A stretch of 28,248 nucleotides of DNA from IMG/VR virus record IMGVR_UViG_3300034418_000321, positions 1 through 28,248 of that record; one strand, 5' to 3'. This DNA is from a virus. Shown here piece by piece: positions 1-8,100 of this stretch. The first letter of the stretch is position 1. Every line of letters starts with the position of its first letter. Made by a program: the position numbers and the translations under genes. Below the pieces are notes generated by a model. The model was not told the DNA's origin and did no database searches. It was given only the letters and a program-made list of their open reading frames with translations.

Positions 1-172
1 AGATATGATTATTGATTCAGGATATGGAGAAGGATTCTGTCTTGGAAACATTATGAAGTATGCTATGAGGTTTGGAAAAAAGAATGGAAAAAACAATTTA
101 GACTTGTATAAAATAATACATTATGCTATAATAGCACTTTATATAAACAACAAGGAACAGGATAATGGTTGA
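1..172 (+). CDS. DUF3310-like protein, C-terminal part (5' end outside window)
   Basis: The second forward frame is open from the window edge to a TGA at 170-172, giving about 56 residues. The stretch GFCLGNIMKYAMRFGKKNGK, followed by a D-L-x-K-I-x-H-Y-A helix, matches the C-terminal pattern of DUF3310 (SaV-like) phage proteins: F-x-L-G-N-x-x-K-Y, then R-x-G-K-K, then an L-x-K-A-x-x-Y-L helix. These small proteins are common in phage replication and nucleotide modules and are often labelled nucleotide kinase, but I see no kinase motif here, so I do not assign a reaction. The stop lies inside the start of nrdA (8-base overlap), so the two genes are probably translationally coupled. The assignment rests on motif resemblance in a fragment only. 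Confidence 0.6.
   Translation, partial: DMIIDSGYGEGFCLGNIMKYAMRFGKKNGKNNLDLYKIIHYAIIALYINNKEQDNG
104..132 (+). promoter_or_regulatory. Possible sigma70-type promoter with extended -10 upstream of nrdA
   Basis: TTGTAT at 104-109 is followed after exactly 17 bases by TATAAT at 127-132. The TG at 124-125 makes an extended -10 (TGCTATAAT). It lies inside the end of the DUF3310-like gene, about 33 bases before the nrdA start. A perfect -10 with a TGn extension is more than the AT background readily explains, but the -35 is poor (3 of 6) and AT-rich coding DNA produces such boxes by chance. If real, it would let the host RNA polymerase transcribe the RNR genes separately from the upstream operon. 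Confidence 0.3.
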
Positions 173-2060
173 GGATAAAATAGGAACTAAGCCTTACTTA
201 GGAATTGAAATAGACTATGATAAAGAAAAAACATTTGACAAGTTTAGTCTAGACACACTCAAAGATAGATATTTTTGGGAAGGAGAAACACATGCACAAG
301 AAGCATTCGCAAGAGCCTCCGTCTTCGGAGCAACATTCAAAGGTGAGACAGATTTTGAATTGGCTCAAAGACTTTACAACTACTCTTCCTCTAGGTGGTT
401 CATGTTTAGCACTCCTATACTTAGTAACGGGGGTACCACTCGTGGGCTTCCTATCAGTTGTTTCCTTAATTATGTTCCTGACAGTAGGAGTGGTCTATCT
501 GCTCACTATGATGAAAATATATGGTTGGCAAGTTCGGGTGGAGGCATCGGTGGATATTGGGGCGATATTAGGAGCAACGGTATTTCTACTACTCATGGCA
601 GTCGTTCTACTGGTTCAATTCCTTTCATCCATGTAGTTGATTCACAGATGTTAGCCTTTAACCAAGGCACAACAAGACGTGGTAGCTATGCAGCTTACAT
701 GGATATATCACACCCTGAGATTGAAGAGTTCATTAACATGAGAAAAGAATCAGGTGGAGATATAAACAGAAAGAATCTTAATCTACATAATGGTATAAAC
801 ATTACAGATGCTTTTCTTGAAGCTGTAGAACAAGATGAAGATTGGAGATTGATAGACCCTAAAACTAATGAAGCTGTTAAAGTTATAAATGCTAGAGACC
901 TTTGGTGGCAGATAATAAATGCTAGAGCTGAAACAGGTGAGCCTTACATGATTAATATTGATAGATGTAATGAAGCTTTACCAAAACAACAAAAAGATTT
1001 AGGTCTTAAGATACGTCAAAGTAACTTATGTTCTGAAATAACTTTACCGACTGATGAAGAAAGAACAGCAGTCTGTTGTTTATCTTCTGTCAACTTAGAA
1101 TACTTTGATGAATGGTCAAAGGATGATAACTTTATACAAGATTTAATAACCATGCTTGACAATGTAATTCAACATTATATTGACAATGCAATAGATACAA
1201 CACAACTAGGAGAATACAGTGCAAATTTTAAACGTTTTCAAAAATATGTTAAAGAAGGTAAGGAGGGCTTTACCAAGTCTGCCTACTCAGCGTATCGAGA
1301 AAGAAGTCTCGGTCTTGGTGCTATGGGTTTCCATGCTTATCTTCAACGTAGGTCAATACCTTTCGAAGGAATTTTCGCATCTGGGTTTAACTATAAGGCA
1401 TTTACTTACATTAAAGGAAAGGCAAAAGAAGCAACTAAAAAACTCGCTATTGAGAGGGGTGAGGCTCCTGATATTAGTGGTAGTGGTATGCGTAATGCTA
1501 ATCTTCTTGCTATTGCTCCTAACGCTAGTAGTGGTATCATCTGCAGTGGGACTTCTCCTAGTATCGAGCCTTACAGGGCTAACTGCTATACTCACAAAAC
1601 TTTATCCGGCAGCTACCAAGTTAAAAACAAATACTTAGAAAAGCTTTTAAAATCTAAAGGACTTAAAGCTGATGAGTTAAATGCACTATGGAAAGACATA
1701 TCGGGTAGTGATGGTTCAGTCCAACACTTAGATGTTCTTACTGATGATGAAAAAGAAATATTTAAAACAGCTAATGAGATAAATCAAATATGGATTGTTG
1801 AACATGCTTACAAAAGACAAGAGTTTATTTGTCAAGCACAGTCAGTCAATCTATTTTTTACATTACCTAAAGCTACAGAACCTCAAGAAGTACATGATGA
1901 ATACATGCAGTATGTAAATGATGTTCACTGGTATGGTATGAACAAACTTAAATCGCTTTACTATTTCCGTTCTAATGCAGCAAGAACTGTTGAGAATGTA
2001 AATGTTAAAGTACCTAGAATAAATTTAGAAGATACTGAGTGTCTAGCTTGTGAGGGATAA
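165..2060 (+). CDS. nrdA: Ribonucleoside-diphosphate reductase, class Ia alpha (large) subunit
   Basis: This is the catalytic subunit that reduces ribonucleoside diphosphates to deoxy forms for phage DNA synthesis, using a radical supplied by NrdB. The family's key residues are visible. The redox pair is C99 (in PISCF) and C304 or C305 (in AVCCLSSVNL). The thiyl-radical site is S-N287-L-C289-S-E291. The radical-transfer tyrosines are Y599-Y600, and the C-terminal shuttle cysteines are C626-x-x-C629. The loops SSGGGIGGYWG (about 123-133) and PNASSGIICSG (about 452-462) fit the substrate and phosphate sites. At 631 residues it is shorter than E. coli NrdA (761). It starts directly in the RNR N-terminal domain and has no ATP-cone, so the usual dATP overall-activity control is probably absent. 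AAGGA lies upstream of the ATG. The stop shares one base with the next start (TAATG). Confidence 0.97.
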   Translation: MVEDKIGTKPYLGIEIDYDKEKTFDKFSLDTLKDRYFWEGETHAQEAFARASVFGATFKGETDFELAQRLYNYSSSRWFMFSTPILSNGGTTRGLPISCFLNYVPDSRSGLSAHYDENIWLASSGGGIGGYWGDIRSNGISTTHGSRSTGSIPFIHVVDSQMLAFNQGTTRRGSYAAYMDISHPEIEEFINMRKESGGDINRKNLNLHNGINITDAFLEAVEQDEDWRLIDPKTNEAVKVINARDLWWQIINARAETGEPYMINIDRCNEALPKQQKDLGLKIRQSNLCSEITLPTDEERTAVCCLSSVNLEYFDEWSKDDNFIQDLITMLDNVIQHYIDNAIDTTQLGEYSANFKRFQKYVKEGKEGFTKSAYSAYRERSLGLGAMGFHAYLQRRSIPFEGIFASGFNYKAFTYIKGKAKEATKKLAIERGEAPDISGSGMRNANLLAIAPNASSGIICSGTSPSIEPYRANCYTHKTLSGSYQVKNKYLEKLLKSKGLKADELNALWKDISGSDGSVQHLDVLTDDEKEIFKTANEINQIWIVEHAYKRQEFICQAQSVNLFFTLPKATEPQEVHDEYMQYVNDVHWYGMNKLKSLYYFRSNAARTVENVNVKVPRINLEDTECLACEG

Positions 2061-2191
2061 TGAGTCAGTGGCACGGAGGAAAAGGTTCTAGACGTAGGAA
2101 CCCTAACGAAAAAAAGTACCAAGAGAATTGGGACAAAATATTTAATAACAAAAAGAAAAAGGAAAAGAAAAATGAGCTTACTAAAAACTAG
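2060..2191 (+). CDS. Small basic hypothetical protein (43 aa) between nrdA and nrdB
   Basis: An ORF of 43 codons starts on the last base of the nrdA stop (TAATG) and runs 20 bases into nrdB in another frame. The product begins MSQWHGGKGSRRRNPNEKKY, continues with QENWDKIF, and ends in a lysine-rich tail. The pattern G-G-K-G-S-x-x-R followed by Y-x-x-N-W-D-x-I-F recurs, as I remember it, in short uncharacterised proteins of many phages; this is recall, not a search. It has no cysteines, membrane segment or signal peptide. Its position suggests co-translation with the RNR subunits, and its last codons contain the Shine-Dalgarno of nrdB (AAGGAAAAG), so translating it could influence NrdB synthesis. 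Function unknown; the gene itself is likely real. Confidence 0.65.
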   Translation: MSQWHGGKGSRRRNPNEKKYQENWDKIFNNKKKKEKKNELTKN

Positions 2192-3146
2192 AGACTATTA
2201 TAAACCGTTTGAATATCCATGGATGTTTGACTACTATGTATTACAGAATCAAATGCATTGGATGCCTGAATCTGTACCACTACATACAGACGTTAAAGAT
2301 TGGCAGGAACTTTCAGATATAGAAAAGAATTTACTTACACAAATATTTAGATTGTTTACTCAGTCTGATGTAGATGTAGGTGCAGGATATGTAGATAAAT
2401 ATATGCCATTATTTAAGAAACCTGAAGCAAGAATGATGATGGGTTCTTTTGCAAACATGGAATCAATACATCAACATGCTTATAGTTTGTTACTTGATAC
2501 AGTCGGTATGCCTGAGATAGAGTACAAAGCTTTTGCAGAGTACGAAGAGATGTCAGATAAGCATGACTATGTCGGTAACTTTAAACCTACTAAAGCTAAG
2601 AAAGAAAGCATTGCAAAAACTTTAGCAGTCTATTCAGCTTTTACAGAAGGACTACAACTCTTTTCAAGCTTTGCAATCTTGTTAAACTTTCCAAGGTTCG
2701 GTAAGATGAAAGGTATGGGACAGATAGTAACCTATTCTATACGTGATGAATCTATGCACGTTGAAGCAATGACAAAGTTATTCAGAGAGTTTATAAAAGA
2801 GAACATAGAAATATGGACAGATGATTTTAAGAAAGAACTATATGAGATATGTAGACATATGGTTACACTTGAAGATAAGTTTTTAGATTTAGTATTTGAT
2901 ATGGGAGATATTCAAGGACTAACTAAAAAAGATATGTATGCTTACAATAGATACATAGCAGATAGAAGGTTACTTCAGTTAGGATTAAAAACTAACTACG
3001 ACCAAAGAGAAAATCCTCTTGGTTGGATTGATGAAGTGACAGGTGTAGAACACCAGAACTTCTTTGAAGGACGAGCCACTACCTATATGAAAGCTGGGTT
3101 ACGTGGTAGACAAGATAACATTACATTCACAGGAATAGAAAGATGA
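2172..3146 (+). CDS. nrdB: Ribonucleoside-diphosphate reductase, class Ia beta (small) subunit
   Basis: This is the diferric-tyrosyl radical subunit that partners NrdA. All six metal ligands and the radical tyrosine can be placed, with spacings equal to E. coli NrdB. D66 is the first ligand. E97, H100 and Y104 sit in MESIHQHAY (E115, H118 and Y122 of E. coli). E159 sits in FTEGLQLF (E204). E193 and H196 sit in RDESMH (E238 and H241). The radical tyrosine is present, so this is a standard Tyr-radical class Ia protein and not a Tyr-less type. Its 324 residues are slightly shorter than E. coli NrdB (376). AAGGAAAAG precedes the ATG closely. It overlaps the 43-aa gene upstream by 20 bases and the next gene by ATGA. 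Confidence 0.97.
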   Translation: MSLLKTRDYYKPFEYPWMFDYYVLQNQMHWMPESVPLHTDVKDWQELSDIEKNLLTQIFRLFTQSDVDVGAGYVDKYMPLFKKPEARMMMGSFANMESIHQHAYSLLLDTVGMPEIEYKAFAEYEEMSDKHDYVGNFKPTKAKKESIAKTLAVYSAFTEGLQLFSSFAILLNFPRFGKMKGMGQIVTYSIRDESMHVEAMTKLFREFIKENIEIWTDDFKKELYEICRHMVTLEDKFLDLVFDMGDIQGLTKKDMYAYNRYIADRRLLQLGLKTNYDQRENPLGWIDEVTGVEHQNFFEGRATTYMKAGLRGRQDNITFTGIER

Positions 3147-3373
3147 GAACAAAAAGAGAAGAAGCCAAGTTATTAGGCTATGAGCTTCTTTATAATCGAG
3201 CAGGTAATTTAGTAACTGAAAGAACTTCAGTAGATATATCTAAACTTAAAAAGTATTTTACTCAAGAAGAATATGCAACATTACAAACTGTAGTACGAGA
3301 AGCTACAAAAAAGCTAGATGAAGTGCATAATTATATCGAAGCTAACTTAAATGCTCGAAAAATGACAGATTAG
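3143..3373 (+). CDS. Hypothetical protein (76 aa) after nrdB
   Basis: It begins inside the nrdB stop with an ATGA overlap, the usual sign of translational coupling, and is the last gene of the rightward operon. The product is soluble, charged and helical, with a likely coiled helix over about residues 40-70 (EEYATLQTVVREATKKLDEV). It has no CxxC, so it is not a glutaredoxin or thioredoxin partner of the RNR, which is often what follows nrdB in phages. I recognise no family. Co-transcription with the RNR genes suggests a role in nucleotide metabolism or in regulation, but nothing in the sequence shows it. Confidence 0.7.
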   Translation: MRTKREEAKLLGYELLYNRAGNLVTERTSVDISKLKKYFTQEEYATLQTVVREATKKLDEVHNYIEANLNARKMTD

Positions 3374-3394
3374 AGAAAATTGACCTCACCAAAT

Positions 3395-3472
3395 GCTCTG
3401 TGTTAACATATCTGATAGTACCTAATACGATTACTTCAGATGTAAGAACTTTTTAATACAGAGCTTCTCTGT
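3395..3472 (+). other. Structured non-coding region between converging operons, with competing stems
   Basis: No ORF is supported between 3374 and 3508. GCTCTGTGTT at 3395-3404 can pair with AATACAGAGC at 3455-3464 (10 base pairs, one of them a G-U on the plus-strand RNA). Inside this, ATCTGA at 3410-3415 pairs with TCAGAT at 3436-3441, and AGTA at 3417-3420 pairs with TACT at 3432-3435, around an 11-base loop with one bulged T. The right arm can instead fold locally: ACAGAG at 3458-3463 with CTCTGT at 3467-3472 around CTT. The two pairings exclude each other, as in attenuators. It could be the 3' end of the nrd transcript, a small phage RNA, or a bidirectional end signal. The wobble pair favours the plus strand. 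Confidence 0.45.
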
Positions 3473-3498
3473 TAGTCTAAGAGGATTTAGTTATTTTT
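3458..3498 (+). terminator. Candidate terminator at the end of the nrd operon
   Basis: A perfect 6-bp hairpin (ACAGAG-CTT-CTCTGT, 3458-3472) is followed by a second weak hairpin (CTAA-GAGGAT-TTAG, 3477-3490) and then TTATTTTT. No U-run directly abuts the strong stem, so this is not a textbook intrinsic terminator. Its position 85 bases after the last rightward gene, facing an oncoming late operon, is where a terminator is expected. On the minus strand the same hairpin is followed by ATTAAAAAG, which is less convincing. Confidence 0.35.
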
Positions 3499-3508
3499 AC
3501 TGTAAAAT

Positions 3509-3631
3509 TTAAAATAATTTACTGTTTATCCAAAAAGCTAACAACATGAAACCAAATACAGCTACTTGAACTATAGAAGCTACAGTAATTTGTGTCATAG
3601 GATGTACTTTTTCTAAATCGTTTAAGTTCAT
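3509..3631 (-). CDS. Small single-pass membrane protein (40 aa), last gene of the late operon
   Basis: A 40-codon minus-strand ORF starts with MNLNDLEKVHPMTQ, followed by one hydrophobic segment (about 16-35, TVASIVQVAVFGFMLLAFWI) and a short polar end. Its ATG overlaps the stop of the 27-aa ORF upstream as ATGA. There is no clear Shine-Dalgarno, so translation would depend on that coupling. A charged soluble head plus one membrane helix, at the end of a lysis cassette, would suit an antiholin, a pinholin or an accessory lysis protein, but no family is recognised. In AT-rich DNA a short hydrophobic ORF can arise by chance. The coupling and packing with its neighbours are the main support. Confidence 0.5.
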   Translation of the reverse strand: MNLNDLEKVHPMTQITVASIVQVAVFGFMLLAFWINSKLF

Positions 3632-3711
3632 AATTGTTCTAATATACTTATTATAAATAAAAATATAAAGATACTTATAATAGGTAATTCTAATTTAATC
3701 TTTTCTTTCAT
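3628..3711 (-). CDS. Very small membrane protein (27 aa)
   Basis: A minus-strand ORF lies two bases after the 120-aa membrane protein and overlaps the next ORF by ATGA. The product has a basic start (MKEKIK), then LELPIISIFIFLFIISILEQ and a final leucine, giving one membrane helix of about 16-18 residues with the positive end inside. No good Shine-Dalgarno is visible, so expression would rely on re-initiation from the gene upstream. It may be a micro-protein of the lysis module. Because T- and A-rich sequence easily encodes I/F/L strings, chance is a serious alternative. Confidence 0.4.
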   Translation of the reverse strand: MKEKIKLELPIISIFIFLFIISILEQL

Positions 3712-3713
3712 GT

Positions 3714-4076
3714 TTATTTTGATAAAGATTTGTAAATAAAGAAAGCTGACAATAGACCTGCACCTACTCCTGTTGCTAAAGCTTCAGTCCAAAACAAACC
3801 AAAATGAGTTGGATGCACTAATAAGTCTGCAACAAAAGTACAAACACCTAGAATAATTGCTGGTGAATATTTATGCTGCATAAAGTTTTGATACCAAGAC
3901 TTCTTAGTAAGTGAAGCTAGAGTAGCTGCTATGATACCAGTCACATTAGCTTTCCAAAAATGTGTAAAAGTTAATGCTGATAAATCACCTTCAACCATCA
4001 TTGGATAACAAACAGCAAATGCTTTTGTCCAGTTTTGATAGAACTCAGTATTTTTTATTTTATTTATTATTTGCAT
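3714..4076 (-). CDS. Multi-pass membrane protein (120 aa), possible second holin or lysis accessory
   Basis: After a polar N-terminal part (about 1-44, with FYQNWTKAFAVCYPMMVEGD) there are likely membrane segments at about 46-62, 71-90 (SPAIILGVCTFVADLLVH) and 96-116 (ALATGVGAGLLSAFFIYKSL), with a lysine-ending tail. It follows the endolysin, the 3TM holin and the spanin-like gene, and overlaps the latter by 17 bases. Size, topology and place suit a holin-class or antiholin protein, but the 3TM holin upstream is the more recognisable holin, so its exact job is open. The ATG lacks a strong Shine-Dalgarno, consistent with coupled translation. Confidence 0.6.
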   Translation of the reverse strand: MQIINKIKNTEFYQNWTKAFAVCYPMMVEGDLSALTFTHFWKANVTGIIAATLASLTKKSWYQNFMQHKYSPAIILGVCTFVADLLVHPTHFGLFWTEALATGVGAGLLSAFFIYKSLSK

Positions 4077-4347
4077 TTTGTTTTTTATATGCTTCTAGTT
4101 CTGTTCTTAATATAATAACTTCTTTTTCTAATTGTATTACTTGTTCTTCTAATTTTCTTATATCAGGAAATAAATATTTATTTTGATTAGCTCTAAGGTT
4201 TTGTGTTTCTCTTAGATTAAAATCTATTCTTTCAGTTGTATGTGCATAACCCCAAACAGCTACAGCTATAACACCAATGATTTGTAAAAGATAACTAAGT
4301 GATATATTAAGACTTGATTTATCATCAACTTTAGCTATCCTAGTCAT
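4060..4347 (-). CDS. N-terminal-anchored coiled-coil protein (95 aa), i-spanin-like
   Basis: The sequence starts with a polar 13-residue head. One membrane helix follows (about 15-35, SYLLQIIGVIAVAVWGYAHT), then a charged region that becomes a heptad coiled coil over about 60-90 (IRKLEEQVIQLEKEVIILRT). This is the layout of inner-membrane spanins (Rz type), which span the periplasm and fuse inner and outer membranes in the last lysis step. It begins on the last base of the holin stop (TAATG) and overlaps the next gene. No small lipoprotein (Rz1/o-spanin) with a lipobox is visible nested inside or downstream, so the spanin assignment is inference from topology and place. Confidence 0.55.
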   Translation of the reverse strand: MTRIAKVDDKSSLNISLSYLLQIIGVIAVAVWGYAHTTERIDFNLRETQNLRANQNKYLFPDIRKLEEQVIQLEKEVIILRTELEAYKKQNANNK

Positions 4348-4718
4348 TACTTACCTACGCCTTTAATTCTTTCAAAGCTCCTCATACCACCAAGTCCTAA
4401 CATACCCATTAATACAGGTAGCATAGTAGATGTATCTGCTTGTGGTACATCAATACCAAAAGGTGCTAACAAAGGACTAATTAAAAAGTTAACTGCAAAA
4501 CCTGCAACACATACCCAAGCAGTTGCTGGTCTCCAAGATGATTGAAACCAGTTACCTTTAGCTTCTTCTCTGTTTACTTCTATTTGTGCTTTAGCAATTT
4601 CGTGTATATGTTTTTCAGACATAGTAGCAATCTCATGTGCAATCTTTTGTTTAGTGTCAGCATCAGGTATAAACTTATCTAATAGTTTACTGACCGGTTG
4701 TATTAATTTATCTATCAT
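4347..4718 (-). CDS. Holin, GTA-type 3TM family
   Basis: This is the membrane pore protein that releases the endolysin. The layout matches the 'holin of 3TMs, for gene-transfer release' family (GTA_holin_3TM). A charged amphipathic N-terminal half (about 1-55) is followed by the hallmark GNWFQSSWRPATAWVCVAGF, then NFLISPLLAPFGIDVP, then a helix TMLPVLMGMLGLGGMRSFER and a basic end. This pattern is very common in alphaproteobacterial phages and gene transfer agents. It overlaps the endolysin gene by 11 bases, the classic holin-endolysin pairing, here with the endolysin first. A good Shine-Dalgarno (TTAGGAGC) lies about 5 bases before the ATG, so this gene may be translated more strongly than its neighbours. 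Confidence 0.88.
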   Translation of the reverse strand: MIDKLIQPVSKLLDKFIPDADTKQKIAHEIATMSEKHIHEIAKAQIEVNREEAKGNWFQSSWRPATAWVCVAGFAVNFLISPLLAPFGIDVPQADTSTMLPVLMGMLGLGGMRSFERIKGVGK

Positions 4719-5169
4719 TCTTAGCTCCTAATACCATTTTTTGTAATTCAATACTTCTTCTGCCCACTTGTTTAAACCAACGACTATCTTCCATTTCAAC
4801 AGCCATCTTTTCCCAATCATGTTGTCTACAAGCTTTTAACATGTTACGAAACTTAGAAAGCTTTGAAGCTCCTAAATTAAAACACATGTTTACTAAGACT
4901 CTTTGTATAACTTCAGGTAGCTCGTCCCAGTCTTCATGACTTCCAAAGACATGTATAGCTTCCATATAGTGTTTATCAAAGTCATCATCGTAATACATAT
5001 CGACAACTTCTTGAGGTACTTTAGTTCCTACTTCCCATTTATATTCAGGGTCTTGAGGTTGGCAAAGATGTCCAACTCCTAAAGTTTTATAACCTAAACT
5101 ATCTAAATAGATTTCTAAGACTTCACCTTCGTGTCGCTTTATTTCAGCTTTACAAAGTTCTATATTCAT
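4708..5169 (-). CDS. Endolysin, T4-lysozyme-like muramidase (GH24)
   Basis: This enzyme cleaves the peptidoglycan glycan chain at lysis. The catalytic triad is visible with T4 spacing: E14 (KRHEG), D23 (IYLDSLG) and T29 (YKTLGVGHL), matching E11, D20 and T26 of T4 lysozyme. The C-terminal half also follows the fold, with VLVNMCFNLGASKLSKFRN and DSRWFKQVGRRS corresponding to the T4 FNMG and SRWYNQ regions. Its 153 residues are close to T4 lysozyme (164). There is no signal peptide or anchor helix, so export must depend on the holin. It overlaps the 1671-aa gene upstream by four bases (ATGA) and the holin downstream by 11. Confidence 0.93.
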   Translation of the reverse strand: MNIELCKAEIKRHEGEVLEIYLDSLGYKTLGVGHLCQPQDPEYKWEVGTKVPQEVVDMYYDDDFDKHYMEAIHVFGSHEDWDELPEVIQRVLVNMCFNLGASKLSKFRNMLKACRQHDWEKMAVEMEDSRWFKQVGRRSIELQKMVLGAKNDR

Positions 5170-8100
5170 TTTAATTTACCAATTATTTCTATTTCATTAT
5201 ACTTAATAAAATCTGGATTATATTCATCATATATTCCTAATCCTTTATAATCTAATTCACTTATACCTTGGGGATTTTCATTAAATTTTGTTTTTAAAAA
5301 ATCTCTTATTTCTTTAGATTTTGTTTCTAATAAATTTATAGAGTCTTCTAATCCTGTTTTATCTTCTAAGTTACGAGCATCCATTAAAGCTCTTTGCATT
5401 TCCCAGTAATCTTCTCTTGCTTGTTGTCTTTGTTTTAATTCAAATTCAGAATATTTTTCAAGCCTTTCTATGTTTCTTTTCATCATTACAAATTGTTCAG
5501 GAGGCATATATTCTACAGCTCTTTTTATATCAGGATTAATTTTTTTAAAGCTATCAGCATATGATTTTTGATAATATCCTATATCTGGTTTTTTATATCC
5601 CTCTCTTTTTTTTGCAATGTTATCGTATTCACTAATTAATTTTTCAGGTAATTCTGAAGAATTAATTCTTGCAAACATTTCACCCTCTTCTCCTGTTATA
5701 ATATAACTGTCATCTTCTTCTATTAACTTAGCTTCATCATAAGTTAAATCTTCTTCTTTTTTAATCTTATCTTTTACTTTAACTGCTGTAGGTTCAGAAG
5801 GTGGATTTTTTAAATGTTTAGGATTATTAATTTGTTCAGTCATTAACTTCATTAAATTTTTTCTACCTAACATAGATAAACCACCAAAAACAAAAGGTTC
5901 TCTATAGCTTATAAAATCATCACCAAGCCCATAACCAACTTCTTTAAAACTTCTAACTATTTTCTTAACAGTTTCATTTTGATAGCCATAATCTTTTAAA
6001 TAAGTCTCAGCTTCCTTAACAGTAATTTGTCCATCCATTAATAAATCATAAACATCTTTTGCAGATTTATTAAACTTAGATTCAGAAGCTGCTTTAGCTG
6101 ATTTAGGTTTTAAGGTTTCTAAATAGTCTGGGTTTAAATAATCTTTTCTTAATCTTTTACTACTTCTTTGTTTACCTTTAATAGTTTTAGTTAAAGCTTT
6201 TGCTAATCCACCAACTACATAAGGTTCTCTTAAACCTAAAGATTCCATTTGAGCTTTTAATGCTCTATCTTCTTCATCTTGCACAAACTCTGCTGTACTA
6301 TTAAATGGTCTTTTTGTAACTCTACTTTTCATTTCATCAGGTTCATCAGTTACATTAGATACATTTTTAACTATACCACCTTTTGAAAATAAAGGTTTAA
6401 AATCATCTTTTCTTTTTCTACCTCTTCTTGGTCCAGTAGCAAATAAATTTATATCTGGTGTTTCATCTTCAGGTAATAACCTACCTTTATCTATTTGTCT
6501 TGCTCTTTTTCTTAATTCAGCTCTAGTTCCTTCGCCAAATATTAAATCATAAGCACCATATCCCGGTAAATTTTTAGCAAGTAGTTCTGTTAAACCTTGT
6601 CTATATTGTACAGATTCCATTACATCTTGACCTATTGGACCAGATATACCTTTTAATCCACTTGCAATTAATCCATCTTTTCTAGCATTAGATTCTGATA
6701 TTCTATTTACATAGTCAAAAGGTCCATATCCACCCCAACGTCTGACACCGTCCAATATAACTCTACCTGCTGGTAAGTCTTGACCTGTTTCATAGTCTTG
6801 TAAAGATTTACCTTGGCTTCTAATTAAGTTACCAATAACTCCTACTCCTGTCATTAACATAACAGTAGGTAAAACTTTAGGTAATCCTGCTTGTAATGGG
6901 TAAGTCCTTGTTTCTCTTACAAATCTTTTTAAAACGGTATTACTAAATACTGTAGGATATCCAGCAAACTGTGTTAATAATGAACCTGATGGACTTGAAA
7001 ACCATAAAGGTCTATTAGCTTCAGCTACACTTGGATTTAAAATAACTTCTTTAGTAAATCTATTAGCACCACCTAGTACATTTCGTTTATAAAATCTTTG
7101 TTGGAATAATTGTAATTCAGCTTCTGTATCATTTTTAGGTTCAAACAATCCTTTTGCTCTAGCACTATTCATTCTACCGTCAGGATTTAAAGAATTTTTA
7201 TACCATTGCATTGCAGTAGCTTTATCAATTCCTAACTCTTGTAATTGACCTTCATAATATTCGATACGTTTTTTATCTTTAATAACTTTTGCACCAGTAG
7301 AATGATTATATAAATCTCTAATTCTATTTCTAATCATCATTTTACCAGTAGTAAATGAAGCTAATTGTACAGCTTTAGTCCACTGTGTTAATAAGTTTAC
7401 TTTAAAAAAAGCACTCTGAGCTTCTTTAACTGAAAAAACTCCAGCAAAAGTACTACCATGTAAAGCTTCACCAGCAAGACCAGCAATTCTTTCTTGAACA
7501 GATTGTTCTAAAGCTAATCCAGTTTGATAAAGTTCTTCCCATTGCCAATCGTCTAAATCTTTAAAACCTTTTTGTATTCCAGCAGCTTTTGCTTCTTCAA
7601 TAGTTTTAATTTTAGCAGTACCTATTCTTTTAATACCTTTGATACTTCTGTCTATTATATTGGCACCTTCTTTTTTCAAAGCTGTTCCAATGTTTCCTAC
7701 AGTTTCTCCTACTTCATGAGTACCTACACGACTTAAAAGAATTAAAGGTTCACTGATACTAGATAATGTAGCTAATGGAAGGTGAGCCATTTGTTGTGAA
7801 AGCTTACCCCAATCTGAAGCTGCTTTTGCAACATTACTTCTCCCAATTAAAGTATCTTTATATTGTTCAATACCTGTAACTTGTTTAAAAATAGTTCTAA
7901 TTTTATCTCCAACTTTATTACCTTCAACTCCACCACCTAATTCATCAATAATTTTAGAAACTTCTTTTTCTTCAAACTCTCTAATGTTAGCTCCAAAATA
8001 TTTTTTACGAGCCATGGTTTGTGCAATATTAGTTGTGTATTGTTCTAAGATATCTTGAACATCTCCTTCTAAAAATTCATCTAAGTCATCATCAGAAATA

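Noticed and set aside
292-636. Overlapping plus-strand ORF of 114 codons with several hydrophobic segments inside nrdA
   Set aside because: It lies wholly inside nrdA in another frame. The hydrophobic look comes from reading conserved RNR codons out of frame. There is no independent support.
1219-1638. Plus-strand 139-codon ORF inside nrdA, membrane-protein-like
   Set aside because: It lies out of frame under strongly conserved RNR residues and has no convincing start context.
3395-3464. Possible tRNA: 70 nt closed by a 7-bp-like stem GCTCTGT/ACAGAGC
   Set aside because: The inner part forms one large hairpin instead of D and anticodon arms, there is no GTTCRANYC T-loop on either strand, and no CCA follows.
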